NCBI GenBank assembly: GCA_963704545.1
Contig: OY969915.1
Coordinates: 1,302,001-1,366,000, forward strand
Length of the DNA: 64,000 nt
Reading direction: 5' to 3'
From: VRUE01 sp963704545
GTDB lineage: Bacteria > Actinomycetota > Thermoleophilia > Solirubrobacterales > 70-9
Shown here: piece by piece, positions 50,461 to 59,104 of the stretch
Layout of the letters: each line of letters begins with the position of its first letter
Position numbering within the stretch: position 1 is the stretch's first letter
The notes under the pieces: generated by a model
Seen by the model: the letters and a program-made list of their open reading frames with translations, nothing else
What the model was told of the DNA's origin: nothing
The model's database searches: none
Program-made: the position numbers and the translations under genes

Positions 50461-51983
50461 TGGCGATGGACGAGACCCCGATGCAGCGCGAACGGGCGCA
50501 GACGATCTACGAGAAGTCCAAGCCCGGCCGTCGCGCCGCGGTCCTGCCCGCCGCCGAAGTGCCCGAGCCGCCGCTCGAGGAGCTGATCCCGGCCGAGTTG
50601 CTGCGCGCCGAGTCGCCGCGCCTGCCCGAGGTCGCCGAGCCGGAGATCGTCCGCCACTACAACAAGCTCTCGCGGCGAAACTTCGATCTCGACTCCGGCT
50701 TCTACCCGCTCGGCTCCTGCACGATGAAGCACAACCCACGGCTCAACGAGCGCGTCGCGGCGCTCCCCGGCCACGCCCGCCTGCACCCGGCGCAGGAGCC
50801 GAAGCGGGCCCAGGGTGCGCTGGAGCTGATGTGGCTGCTGCAGGAGTCCCTCGGCGAGATCTGCGGCCTGCCTCATGTCAGCCTGCAGCCCTCGGCCGGC
50901 TCCCACGGTGAGCTCGCCGGCCTGCTCCTGACCCGTGCCTTCCACGCCGACCGCGGTGAAGAGCGGACCAAGGTGCTCGCGCCCGATACCTCCCACGGCA
51001 CCAACCCCGCCTCGGTGACGATGGCCGGCTACGAGGCGGTCAAGGTCGCGACCAACGAGCGCGGCGGAGTCGAGATGGACGACCTGCGGGCCAAGATCGG
51101 CGAGGACCCAGACCAGGTCGCCTGCCTGATGCTGACCAACCCGAACACGCTCGGCCTCTTCGACGAGAACATCGCCGAGATCGCGTCGCTGATCCACGGG
51201 GCCGGGGGGACGCTCTACTACGACGGCGCCAACCTCAACGCGGTGATGGGCCACTCCCGCCCGGGCGACATGGGCTTCGACATCGTCCACGTCAACCTGC
51301 ACAAGTCCTTCAGCCAGCCGCACGGCGGCGGCGGCCCCGGAGCGGGACCGATCGCCGTCTCGGAGCGGATCGAGCCCTACCTGCCGCGACCGCAGGTCGT
51401 GCGCCGCGACGGCGACAACGGCCACGGGCCGTTCTTCGACCTCGATCTCGAGCGGCCCAGATCGATCGGTCGCCTACGCGGCTTCCAGGGCAACTTCGGC
51501 GTCTTCGTCCGCTCCTACGCCTACATCCTCAGCCTGGGCGCCGACGGCCTCGCCGAGGCTTCGGAGACCGCGGTGCTGAACGCCAACTACCTCAAGGCCC
51601 GCCTGGCAGAGGGGCGCGCCGGCAAACGTCTCCCGGTCGCCTTCGACCGCCACTGCATGCACGAGTTCGTCCTCTCCGGCAAGCCGATGAAGAGGGAGCT
51701 GGGCGTCGCCACCCTCGACCTCGCCAAGCGCCTGCTCGACTACGGCTTCCACCCGCCGACCGTCTACTTCCCCCTCCTGGTCGAGGAGGCGCTGATGATC
51801 GAGCCGACCGAGACCGAGACGAAAGAGAGCCTCGACGCCTTCGCCGAGGCGATCGACCAGATCCTCACCGAGGCCGAGGAGGGCCCCGAGGTCGCCAAAT
51901 CGGCTCCCTACACGACCCCCGTCCGCCGCCTCGACGAGGTGAAGGCGACCCGCAAGCCCGTCGTTCGTCAGTCGATGCCCTGA
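50460..51983 (+). CDS. gcvPB: Glycine dehydrogenase (decarboxylating) subunit 2
   Basis: 507 residues, TGATG overlap with gcvPA. Carries the PLP Schiff-base Lys in HVNLHKSFSQPHGGGGPG (about 281). Also FYPLGSCTMKHNPRLNE, PSAGSHGELAGLLL and DTSHGTNPASVTM. Full length. With gcvT, gcvH and gcvPA it makes a complete set except for the dihydrolipoamide dehydrogenase, which is not in the window. Confidence 0.95.
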
Positions 51984-51988
51984 ATTGG

Positions 51989-52056
51989 GGGCGGTGGACC
52001 GGGATCCGCCGGACGCGCTTCGCGCTGAGTGTCCGGCGGACCCCGGTCCGCCGCCC
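51989..52056. repeat. Family-D palindromic element, copy D2
   Basis: 26-bp arms (51989-52014 and 52031-52056; 24 of 26 paired) with loop GCGCTTCGCGCTGAGT, similar in size and shape to D1. It lies between the convergent gcvPB and ligD genes. Confidence 0.75.
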
Positions 52057-52075
52057 TTCGGTTCGCCCCGGCTGG

Positions 52076-52993
52076 CTAAAGCTCGGGCAGCTTCTGCTTC
52101 AGCTCGAGGACGGAGGCGAAGAGGTCCCCGTGCTTCTCCACGCGCTTCAGCACTTCTCCGGCCTCGAAGACGAGTGAGTCGGCGTCGTCCTTTGCGACCG
52201 CTCGCTCGACCTCATCCCAGGTGACCGGGGTCGACACGGTCGGGCGTTCGCGGGCGCGCAGGGAGTAGACGGCGATCGTCGTTTTGCGTTCGTTGTTCTG
52301 GTACCAGTCGATGAAGACCTTGCCTTTGCGAAGGGTCTTCTTCCCCATCTTCGCGATCACCTCGTCGGGCGACTGCTTGGCCAGGAGCTGGGCGATCGCC
52401 TGGGCGAAAGGCCGCGTCTCCTCGTAGCTCGTCTTCGTGTTCAGCGGGACGTAGACCTGCAGGCCCTTCGAGCCCGAGGTCTTGACGAAGCTCTCGAGGC
52501 CGACGTGGCCGAACAGCTCGCGCAGGCGCAGCGCCACCCGGCCGCAGTCGAGCACTTCAGCGGGCGGCCCGGGGTCGAGGTCGAAGGCGAGCACGGTCGG
52601 CTGCTCGTGCTTGTCGCCCAGCGAGAGCGCGGGGTGCAGCTCGATCGCGGCAAGCTGGGCCATCCAGACCAGCGTCGCTTTGTCTTCGCAGACGCAGTAG
52701 TCGATGTAGCCCGCATGGGGGCCGGCCAGCACGCGCGTGGTCTTCACCCACTCGGGCCGGTGTTTGGGGCAGCGCTTCTCGAAGAATGCCGCGTCGGTGT
52801 CGTCGACCCCTTCCGGGAAGCGGCGCAGCGTCAGCGCCCTGCCGGCCAGGTGGGGAACGATCGCCGGCGCGACCTTGGCGTAGTAGTCGACCACCTCGCC
52901 CTTGCTGAACCCGGCCTCGGGGTAGAGCACCTTGTCGAGGTTGGTGAGCTTCAGCTCACGCCCGTCGACCTCGACCAGACTGTCGCGGGCCAC
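52076..52993 (-). CDS. ligD: NHEJ DNA polymerase/primase (stand-alone LigD polymerase domain)
   Basis: 305 residues from GTG 52993 (VARDSLVEVDGRELKLTNLDKVLYP). Archaeo-eukaryotic-primase-type polymerase that fills ends held by Ku. The catalytic acids are in AFDLDPGPPA (about 155-165), with TSGSKGLQVYVPL and the late DWYQNNERKTTIAVYSLRARERPTVSTP segment. No ligase or nuclease domain is fused, unlike mycobacterial LigD. Downstream of ku on the same strand but separated from it by the family-B element B2. Confidence 0.9.
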   Translation of the reverse strand: MARDSLVEVDGRELKLTNLDKVLYPEAGFSKGEVVDYYAKVAPAIVPHLAGRALTLRRFPEGVDDTDAAFFEKRCPKHRPEWVKTTRVLAGPHAGYIDYCVCEDKATLVWMAQLAAIELHPALSLGDKHEQPTVLAFDLDPGPPAEVLDCGRVALRLRELFGHVGLESFVKTSGSKGLQVYVPLNTKTSYEETRPFAQAIAQLLAKQSPDEVIAKMGKKTLRKGKVFIDWYQNNERKTTIAVYSLRARERPTVSTPVTWDEVERAVAKDDADSLVFEAGEVLKRVEKHGDLFASVLELKQKLPEL

Positions 52994-52994
52994 T

Positions 52995-53105
52995 AGAGCC
53001 GATCCCGGTAGGGGTTCCACTTAACTTTTTCGAGCCGCGCCTCAAGCTGCCGATGGTTGGCGACGAAAAAGTGCAAGACGTTCCACCCCTACCGGGATCG
53101 GCTCT
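52995..53105. repeat. Family-B palindromic element, copy B2
   Basis: Perfect 21-bp arms (52995-53015 and 53085-53105). The 53085-53105 arm contains the end of the ku reading frame and its stop; the other is its inverted copy next to the ligD start. Core end blocks are shared with B1 in opposite orientation. Confidence 0.82.
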
Positions 53106-53982
53106 TGGATGAGGACTTGGCGGTTGAGGCCGAGCGTTTTTTCGCTGTTGCTTTCTTGGCTCTTGCCTTGGGCTTTTTTGCCCTCTTGCCGCCCCCCTTG
53201 CCCTGCACCGCCGCGATGCTCTCCTCCAGGGCGGCCATCAGGTCCGGGGCCTTGGTCGCTTCCGGCTCGGCGGTTTCGGGGGCGAGGATCTCCTTGCCTT
53301 CCGCCTTGCGTTCGATCAGCGCCAGCAGTTCCTCGCGGTACTCGTCGCGGTAGGCGGTCGGCTCGAACTTGCTGGTCAGCGAGTCGATCAACCGCTCTGC
53401 CATCTCGATCTCCTTCTTCGCCACCTTCGACTTCTCGGCGGGCAGCACGTCCTCGAGCTCGGCGGGCGGCACCACCTCGTCGGCGAAGCGCATCGTGGTC
53501 AAGGTGAGGACGCCGCCGTCGGTGCGCAGCGCCGCCAGGTGCTCCTTGTTGCGGAAGACGAAGCGGGCGATCGCCACCTTGCCCGAGCCCTCCATCGCGC
53601 TGGCGAGCAGCGAGTAGGCCCGCTCGGCGCCGTCGGCGGGACCGAGGTAGTAGGGGCTGTCGAAGTAGATCGGGTCGATCTCGGTGATGTCGACGAAGTC
53701 CTGGACCTCGATCGCCCGGGACTTCTTCGGCGCCAGCGCCGCCATCTCGTCCTTGGAGATCGGCACGTAATTGCCCTCGGTGATCTCGAAGGCCTTCTGG
53801 ATCTTCTCGTAGGGCACCTCTTCGTCTGTTCCTTCGGCGACGCGTCGGTGGCGGATGCGGGCGCCGTCGGACTCGCGGATCTCGCGCAGCGAGATGCCGC
53901 GCCGGGCCACGGCGCTGTACAGCTTCACGGGCACGTTGAGCAACCCGAAGCTGATCGAGCCGCTCCAGATCGCTCTAGCCAT
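53089..53982 (-). CDS. ku: Ku DNA-end-binding protein
   Basis: 297 residues. Homodimeric ring that binds double-strand ends and recruits LigD. Start MARAIWSGSISFGLLNVPVKLY, the EVQDFVDITEIDPIYFDSPYYLGP strand region, and a C-terminal Lys/Ala/Ser-rich tail (about 255-297) typical of actinobacterial Ku, which can bind DNA. Its last codons and stop lie in an arm of the B2 palindrome. Transcribed before ligD. Confidence 0.95.
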   Translation of the reverse strand: MARAIWSGSISFGLLNVPVKLYSAVARRGISLREIRESDGARIRHRRVAEGTDEEVPYEKIQKAFEITEGNYVPISKDEMAALAPKKSRAIEVQDFVDITEIDPIYFDSPYYLGPADGAERAYSLLASAMEGSGKVAIARFVFRNKEHLAALRTDGGVLTLTTMRFADEVVPPAELEDVLPAEKSKVAKKEIEMAERLIDSLTSKFEPTAYRDEYREELLALIERKAEGKEILAPETAEPEATKAPDLMAALEESIAAVQGKGGGKRAKKPKARAKKATAKKRSASTAKSSSKSRSR

Positions 53983-54059
53983 CGGCGTTCACTACCCGAT
54001 TGTTCCAGCCGGCCACCGGGGTCCGCAAGGGCCGTGGCCGAGCGGGAGGCATCTTGCGG

Positions 54060-54737
54060 GTGGTGCGCGATCATGCGGCGGTGCTGTTCGAGTTGCGGGA
54101 CGTCAGCTTGGTTCGGGGTGAGCGCCGGGTCCTCGACTCGGTAAGCGCCGACATCCCCGACGGGGCGACCGCGATCGTCGGCCCCTCCGGGGCTGGCAAG
54201 TCGACGCTGCTGCGCTTGTTCAACCGGCTGGCCGACCCGGACGCAGGGACGATCTCCTACCGCGACCGCCCGCTCGACTCCTACGACCCGCTGTCCCTGC
54301 GCCGGGAGGTCTCGCTGGTGTCGCAGCTGCCGGCGCTGCTGGACGGCACGGTCGAGTCGAACGTCGCCTACGCGGCGAAGCTCGCCGGCAAGCGGGCTGA
54401 CCCGCAGCGCTGCCTGCGCCTCGCCGGCCTCGACTCGGACTTCGCCGCTCGCGACGTCTCCAAGCTCTCGGTCGGCGAGCAGCAGCGGGCGATGCTGGCC
54501 CGGGCGCTCGTCCAGGAGCCGGCGGTGCTGCTCCTCGACGAGCCGACCTCGGCGCTCGACCACGCGGCCCGCGACGCGATCGAGGCGACGCTAGCCGAGC
54601 TGCGCCGCGAGCTGGAGATCTCGATCGTCCTGGTCAGCCACGATCCGGAGCAGGCGCGGCGCCTCGGCGAGTGGGTGGTGCGGATGGAGGAGGGAAGGGT
54701 GGCCGACTCCGGTCCGCTGGCGGAGGTGCTCGCGTGA
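54060..54737 (+). CDS. fetA: ABC transporter ATPase (FetA/YbbL-like)
   Basis: About 225 residues from GTG 54060; TTG 54054 or GTG 54063/54081 are alternatives, with GGGAGG at 54044-54049. Walker A VGPSGAGKSTLLRL, Q-loop VSQLPALLDG, signature KLSVGEQQRAMLA (LSxGEQ), Walker B VLLLDEPTSALD, and a late LVSHDPEQARRL His switch. Works with the next permease; the FetAB pair in E. coli exports iron. Confidence 0.85.
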   Translation: MVRDHAAVLFELRDVSLVRGERRVLDSVSADIPDGATAIVGPSGAGKSTLLRLFNRLADPDAGTISYRDRPLDSYDPLSLRREVSLVSQLPALLDGTVESNVAYAAKLAGKRADPQRCLRLAGLDSDFAARDVSKLSVGEQQRAMLARALVQEPAVLLLDEPTSALDHAARDAIEATLAELRRELEISIVLVSHDPEQARRLGEWVVRMEEGRVADSGPLAEVLA

Positions 54738-55507
54738 GCACGTCGATCCACGTCTCCGCCGGCCAGGTCGTTGCGACCCTCGCGCTGGTTGCGCTCGCCG
54801 CGGCAATCTCCTTCTGGCGCAAGGCCGACCTCGAGCGCGACATCGGCATCGCGACATTGCGCTCCTTCATCCAGCTCACCGCGATCGGCTACGTGATCAC
54901 GCTGATCTTCGAAGCCGACACGCTCTGGCTGGTCCTCGCCCTGCTCGTCGTGATGGTCGTCTTCGGAGCGCTCACAGCCCGCAGCCGGGCGAAGAAGGTG
55001 CCGGGTGCCTTCTGGCCGCTGCTGATCGCACTGGCGGTCGCAGGCACGACGACGCTCGGCCTCGTCGTCGCCCTCGGGGTCTTCGAAGCCACCCCGCGCT
55101 ACCTCGTCCCGGTCGGGGGCATGGTGATCGGCAACGCGATGACCGCCTCGGCCGTGGCGCTCGACCGCCTCGGTGACGAGATGGCCGACTCGCGCGGCAG
55201 GATCGAGGCGACCCTGGCCCTCGGCGCGACCGCGACCGAAGCGGCGGCTCCCTCCCTCCGCCGTGCCCTGCGCTCGGGGATGATCGCCTTGGTCGACTCG
55301 ACCAAGACCACCGGCCTGATCTTCTTCCCCGGCACGATGGTCGGCATGCTGCTCGCCGGCGCCGACCCGACCGACGCCGTCCGCCTGCAGCTGATCCTCC
55401 TCTACGCCCTGCTCGGCAGCGTCGCCATCGCCGGCCTCGTGGCGACCACCCTCGCCTACCGCAATTTCTTCACCCCGGCGCACCAGCTCCGCGAGCCGGG
55501 CGCCTGA
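54734..55507 (+). CDS. fetB: FetB/YbbM-like ABC permease
   Basis: 257 residues, GTGA overlap with fetA. UPF0014 family: about seven spans, early LERDIGIATLRSFIQLTAIGYV, VPVGGMVIGNAMTASAVAL in the middle, and ALVDSTKTTGLIFFPGTMVGMLLAG late. Predicted metal or metabolite exporter. Its last codons (EPGA stop) form one arm of a family-C element. Confidence 0.87.
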   Translation: MSTSIHVSAGQVVATLALVALAAAISFWRKADLERDIGIATLRSFIQLTAIGYVITLIFEADTLWLVLALLVVMVVFGALTARSRAKKVPGAFWPLLIALAVAGTTTLGLVVALGVFEATPRYLVPVGGMVIGNAMTASAVALDRLGDEMADSRGRIEATLALGATATEAAAPSLRRALRSGMIALVDSTKTTGLIFFPGTMVGMLLAGADPTDAVRLQLILLYALLGSVAIAGLVATTLAYRNFFTPAHQLREPGA

Positions 55508-55598
55508 CGCGGCGCGGCGCGGCGTCCTCGGTCGCTTGTGTGCAGAGAGCACACGGCGCTCCCTGCGTCCTTGCCCCGCTTGGTCAGGCGCCCGGCTC
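55493..55598. repeat. Family-C palindromic element, copy C2
   Basis: Perfect 16-bp arms (55493-55508 and 55583-55598). The left arm is the 3' end of fetB including its stop; the right arm is its inverted copy. The core carries GTCCTCGGTCGCTTGTGTGC and the CTCCCTGCGTCCTTGCC block shared with C1 and C3. Confidence 0.82.
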
Positions 55599-55599
55599 C

Positions 55600-55605
55600 T
55601 AGACT
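55600..55605 (+). promoter_or_regulatory. Leaderless-type -10 box (TAGACT)
   Basis: TAGACT ends 6 nt before ATG 55612, immediately after the C2 palindrome arm. Confidence 0.5.
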
Positions 55606-55611
55606 CGATCT

Positions 55612-57216
55612 ATGTCTCGCCAGCAACGGCTGACCCTGGTCGCGACGATTCTTGGCTCGACCGTGGTCTTCCTCGACTCGACCGTGGTCAACGTGGCGTT
55701 GCCGGCGATCGCCGACGGCCTCGATTCCGGCCTTGCGGGCCAGCAGTGGGTGGTCGAGGCCTACATGCTGACCCTGGTGGCGCTGCTCCTGGTCGGCGGC
55801 TCGCTCGGCGACCAGTTCGGGCGGCGGCGGGTGTTCGTCGTCGGGCTCGTCGCCTTCGGCGTCACCTCTGCCCTCTGCGCGGTCGCGCCCACGGTCGAGA
55901 TCCTGATCGGCGCCCGTGCCCTCCAGGGGGTCGCTGGGGCGCTGCTGGTCCCCGGCTCACTCGCGATCGTCGCCGCCACCTTCGAGGGCGCCGCGCGCGG
56001 CAAGGCGGTGGGGACCTGGACCGCCTGGACCGGGATCGCGACGGTGCTCGGGCCGGCCGGGGGAGGGGCGCTGATCGGCATCGCCTCCTGGCGGGCGATC
56101 TTCTGGGTCAACCTGCCGCTGATCGCGGCAACGGCGGCGCTCACCCTGCACTCGGTTCGGGAGAGCCGAGATCCCGATGCCTTCCGCGGCATCGACTGGC
56201 TCGGCATCGCGCTTTCGGCGGCCGGCCTCGGCGGCCCGGTCTTCGCCCTGATCGAGCAGCCGACGCGGGGATGGGCAGATCCGCTCGTCTGGGTCCCCCT
56301 CGTCGCCGGCATCGTCTGCTTCGCCCTCTTCGTCTGGCACGAGGCGCGCGCCCGCCACCCGATGCTCGACCTCGGCCTGTTCAGGATCCGCAACTTCGCC
56401 GTCGCCAACCTGACCACGCTCACCGCCTACGCCGGGCTGATCGGCGGCCTCTTCTTCGTCGGCCTCTTCCTCCAGCAGGTGTCGGGCTACTCGGCGCTGG
56501 AGGCGGGGCTGGCGACGACGCCGATATCGCTGATCCTCTTCCTCCTCTCGCCGCGCTGGGGCAGGCTCGCCTCCGGCACCGGTCCGCGGTTGCCGATGAC
56601 GCTCGGCCCGATCGTCGGCGGCATCGGCCTGCTGCTCCTGCTCCGCGTCGGCAGCGAGGGCGACTACCTCACCGAGGTCCTGCCCGGGATCCTCGTCTTC
56701 GGCCTCGGCCTCTCGGCCACCGTGGCGCCCCTGACCGCAACCGTGCTCGACTCGGTCTCCGAACGCCACGTCGGGATCGCCTCCGGGGTCAACAACGGCA
56801 TCTCGCGGGTCGCCGGCCTGCTGGCGATCGCCGTCCTCGGCGCCGTCATCTCCGCCTACTTCGGCTCGACCCTCGACTCCAACCTCGGCGACCGCCCCCT
56901 CGGCCCCCGCGCCGAGCGCACCGTCTCCGACGCCAAGGCGCAACCCCTTGCCGTCCCCGAGACAGGTGAGCTCGCCCCAGCTCAAGCTGCCCGTGTCGAC
57001 TCCGCCTCCGCCGACGCCTCCACCTCTGCCTTCCACCTGGGAATCGGCATCGCCGGCCTCCTGATGATCGCCGGCGGCATTGTCTCTGCTGTTGGCATCG
57101 AGAACCCGCGCCGCAAAGTGGAAGCTCTTCCCAGCAGGGGCTCCGCCCAGGCCGGCGAGTGCGGCCACGGAGCCGATGCCGACCGCGCGCCCGAGCCGGC
57201 CGCCGAGCCCGCTTGA
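55612..57216 (+). CDS. MFS drug-resistance transporter (EmrB/QacA, DHA2 type)
   Basis: 534 residues, about fourteen spans. Family blocks: STVVNVALPAIADGL (motif D1-like), GGSLGDQFGRRRVFVVGL (motif A), GARALQGVAGALLVPGSLAIV (motif C-like) and GPAGGGALIGIASWRAIFWVNLP. Proton-driven export of drugs or other amphiphiles; the substrate is unknown. No regulator gene is adjacent. It is followed by a large palindrome. Confidence 0.9.
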   Translation: MSRQQRLTLVATILGSTVVFLDSTVVNVALPAIADGLDSGLAGQQWVVEAYMLTLVALLLVGGSLGDQFGRRRVFVVGLVAFGVTSALCAVAPTVEILIGARALQGVAGALLVPGSLAIVAATFEGAARGKAVGTWTAWTGIATVLGPAGGGALIGIASWRAIFWVNLPLIAATAALTLHSVRESRDPDAFRGIDWLGIALSAAGLGGPVFALIEQPTRGWADPLVWVPLVAGIVCFALFVWHEARARHPMLDLGLFRIRNFAVANLTTLTAYAGLIGGLFFVGLFLQQVSGYSALEAGLATTPISLILFLLSPRWGRLASGTGPRLPMTLGPIVGGIGLLLLLRVGSEGDYLTEVLPGILVFGLGLSATVAPLTATVLDSVSERHVGIASGVNNGISRVAGLLAIAVLGAVISAYFGSTLDSNLGDRPLGPRAERTVSDAKAQPLAVPETGELAPAQAARVDSASADASTSAFHLGIGIAGLLMIAGGIVSAVGIENPRRKVEALPSRGSAQAGECGHGADADRAPEPAAEPA

Positions 57217-57218
57217 GT

Positions 57219-57321
57219 GGGACGGAGGAGGGGTGCCTCTCTCGAACGGGCGGATACTCAAAGCGCCGGCCTAATTAGGCCGGCGCTTGGACGGGCGAGA
57301 GAGGCACCCCTCCTCCGTCCC
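57219..57321. repeat. Nested palindromic element E
   Basis: Perfect 26-bp outer arms (57219-57244 and 57296-57321), and inside them a perfect 28-bp palindrome (57261-57288) centred on TTAA-type CCTAATTAGG. It lies 2 nt after the MFS stop and just before the trpS promoter box. No second copy was noticed. Confidence 0.82.
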
Positions 57322-57327
57322 CTGAAA

Positions 57328-57333
57328 TAGGCT
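57328..57333 (+). promoter_or_regulatory. Leaderless-type -10 box of trpS (TAGGCT)
   Basis: TAGGCT ends 8 nt before GTG 57342. Confidence 0.45.
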
Positions 57334-57341
57334 CCCGGCTC

Positions 57342-58337
57342 GTGAGCGCACCGATCGTCTTCTCAGGCATCCAGCCCACCGGCCGCAAGCACCTGGGCAA
57401 CTACATCGGCGCCATCCGCCAGTACGTAGAGGGCCAGGACCGCGGCGACCCGGCGATCTTCTGCATCGTCGACCTGCACGCGATCTCGGTTGCCTTCGAC
57501 CCGGCCGAGCTGCGTGAGCGGCTCTACGACACGACCGCGATCCTGTTCGCCGCGGGGCTCGACCCCGACCGCTGCATCCTCTTCCGCCAGTCCGACGTGC
57601 GCGAGCACACCGAGCTGACCTGGCTGCTCTCCGCCGTCACCGCCCACGGCGACCTCAACCGCATGCACCAGTTCAAGGACAAGTCGGGCAAACAGCGCGA
57701 GCTCGTCTCTGCGGCGCTCTTCTTCTACCCGGTGCTGATGGCCGCCGACGCGCTCGCCTACCGGGCGACCGAGGTGCCGGTCGGTGACGACCAGCGCCAG
57801 CACGTCGAGCTGATGCGCGAGATCGCCCGCCGCTTCAACGAGCGCTTCGGCGAGGCTCTGGTGGTACCGGAGATGCGCATCCCCGAGGTCGGCGCCCGGA
57901 TCATGGACCTGCAGGAGCCCGAGCGGAAGATGTCGACGACCAGCGCCACCGAGGCCGGCACGGTCTACGTCCTCGACGAGCCCGAGGCGATCCGCAAGAA
58001 GCTCGGCAGCGCCGTCACCGACTCGGGCCGCGAGGTGCTGCGCGGTCCCGACAAGGCGGGCATCGCGAACCTGATCGACATCCTCGCCGTCGCCCGCGGC
58101 ATCGACCCCGCCGAGGTCGAGCGCGAGTTCGAGGGCAAGGGCTACGGCGACTTCAAGAAGGCTGTCGCCGAGGCCACGGTCGAGTTCCTCGCCCCGGTCC
58201 GCGAGCGCTACGCCGAGCTGCGCCCCGACGAGGCGGCACTGGAGGCGACCCTCGCCGCGGGCGCCGAGAAGGCCCGCGCGATCGCCGCCGGCACCCTCGC
58301 CGAGGTTCGCGACCGCATGGGCATCGGCCCGGCGTAG
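57342..58337 (+). CDS. trpS: Tryptophanyl-tRNA synthetase
   Basis: 331 residues. Charges tRNA-Trp. Class I features: the HIGH-equivalent SGIQPTGRKHLGNYIGA (8-24), CIVDLHAISV, VPVGDDQRQHVELMREIARRFN, and a KMSKS loop that reads KMSTT (196-200). The lysine is kept and the second lysine replaced. Full length. GTG start, leaderless-type box. Confidence 0.95.
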   Translation: MSAPIVFSGIQPTGRKHLGNYIGAIRQYVEGQDRGDPAIFCIVDLHAISVAFDPAELRERLYDTTAILFAAGLDPDRCILFRQSDVREHTELTWLLSAVTAHGDLNRMHQFKDKSGKQRELVSAALFFYPVLMAADALAYRATEVPVGDDQRQHVELMREIARRFNERFGEALVVPEMRIPEVGARIMDLQEPERKMSTTSATEAGTVYVLDEPEAIRKKLGSAVTDSGREVLRGPDKAGIANLIDILAVARGIDPAEVEREFEGKGYGDFKKAVAEATVEFLAPVRERYAELRPDEAALEATLAAGAEKARAIAAGTLAEVRDRMGIGPA

Positions 58338-58357
58338 TCGCCATCCCGCCGGGGCGT

Positions 58358-58363
58358 TACGGT
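58358..58363 (+). promoter_or_regulatory. Leaderless-type -10 box of scpA (TACGGT)
   Basis: TACGGT ends 6 nt before GTG 58370, in the 32-nt gap after trpS. Confidence 0.45.
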
Positions 58364-58369
58364 CCCGGT

Positions 58370-59104
58370 GTGACCGTCGCCGAGCTGGATCTCGACCTCG
58401 ACGTCTTCGCCGGTCCGTTCGACCTGCTGATGGCGGTCGTGCTGCGCGAGGAGGTGAGCCTGCTCGAGGTCTCCCTGGCCGAGGTCGTCGTCGCCTACGT
58501 GGAGCACCTCGAGCGCGAGGACGAGCTGGAGCTCGACGTCGCCACCGAGTTCCTCGTCCTGATCGCCTCGCTGCTGGAGCTGAAGTCGCGCCTGCTGCTT
58601 CCCGGCGAAGAGGAGGGGCTGGAGGACGTGACGCCGGAGGAGGCGGTTGAGGAGCTGGTCGCCCGCCTGCTCGAGTACCGCCGCTACCGCGATGCCGCGG
58701 CGACCCTGGAGCAGCGCTTCGAGGCGGCGCGCGGCTATCTGTACCGCTCGGCGTCGCTGCCCCCGGAGCTGCGAAAGGTTGCGCTCGAGGCGGCGACGGC
58801 GGTCTACGACCCCGACCGCCTCGGGACCGCCCTCGGCGACCTGCTGACGACGCCGCCGGAGCTGAACCTCGACCACATCCGCCCGACCGTCTCGCTGGAA
58901 AAGCGGCTGGGGGCCCTGCGCGCCGCGCTCCGCGCGCACTCGACGATCGACTTCGACGAGCAGTTCGGCGGCGAGGACCGGCTCACCCAGGCGGTGACCC
59001 TCTTCGCCCTGCTCGAGCTCTACCGCAAGGGCGAGGTGACCTGGGAGCAGACCGAGGCCTTCGGCCCGATTCAGATCCGCAAGCGGGAGGTAAGCGCGCA
59101 ATGA
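58370..59104 (+). CDS. scpA: Segregation and condensation protein A (kleisin)
   Basis: 244 residues. Bridges the two SMC heads of bacterial condensin. N-terminal DVFAGPFDLLMAVVLREEVSLLEVSL and LEREDELELDVATEFLVLIASLLELKSRLLLP, a variable middle, and a C-terminal winged-helix (AVTLFALLELYRKGEVTWEQ). Overlaps scpB by ATGA. Confidence 0.93.
   Translation: MTVAELDLDLDVFAGPFDLLMAVVLREEVSLLEVSLAEVVVAYVEHLEREDELELDVATEFLVLIASLLELKSRLLLPGEEEGLEDVTPEEAVEELVARLLEYRRYRDAAATLEQRFEAARGYLYRSASLPPELRKVALEAATAVYDPDRLGTALGDLLTTPPELNLDHIRPTVSLEKRLGALRAALRAHSTIDFDEQFGGEDRLTQAVTLFALLELYRKGEVTWEQTEAFGPIQIRKREVSAQ

Noticed and set aside
54030..54062. tRNA-Leu/Ser-like stretch (GTGGCCGAGCGG)
   Set aside because: Only a D-arm-like motif is present; no acceptor pairing, anticodon arm or GGTTCGAATCC T-arm follows.
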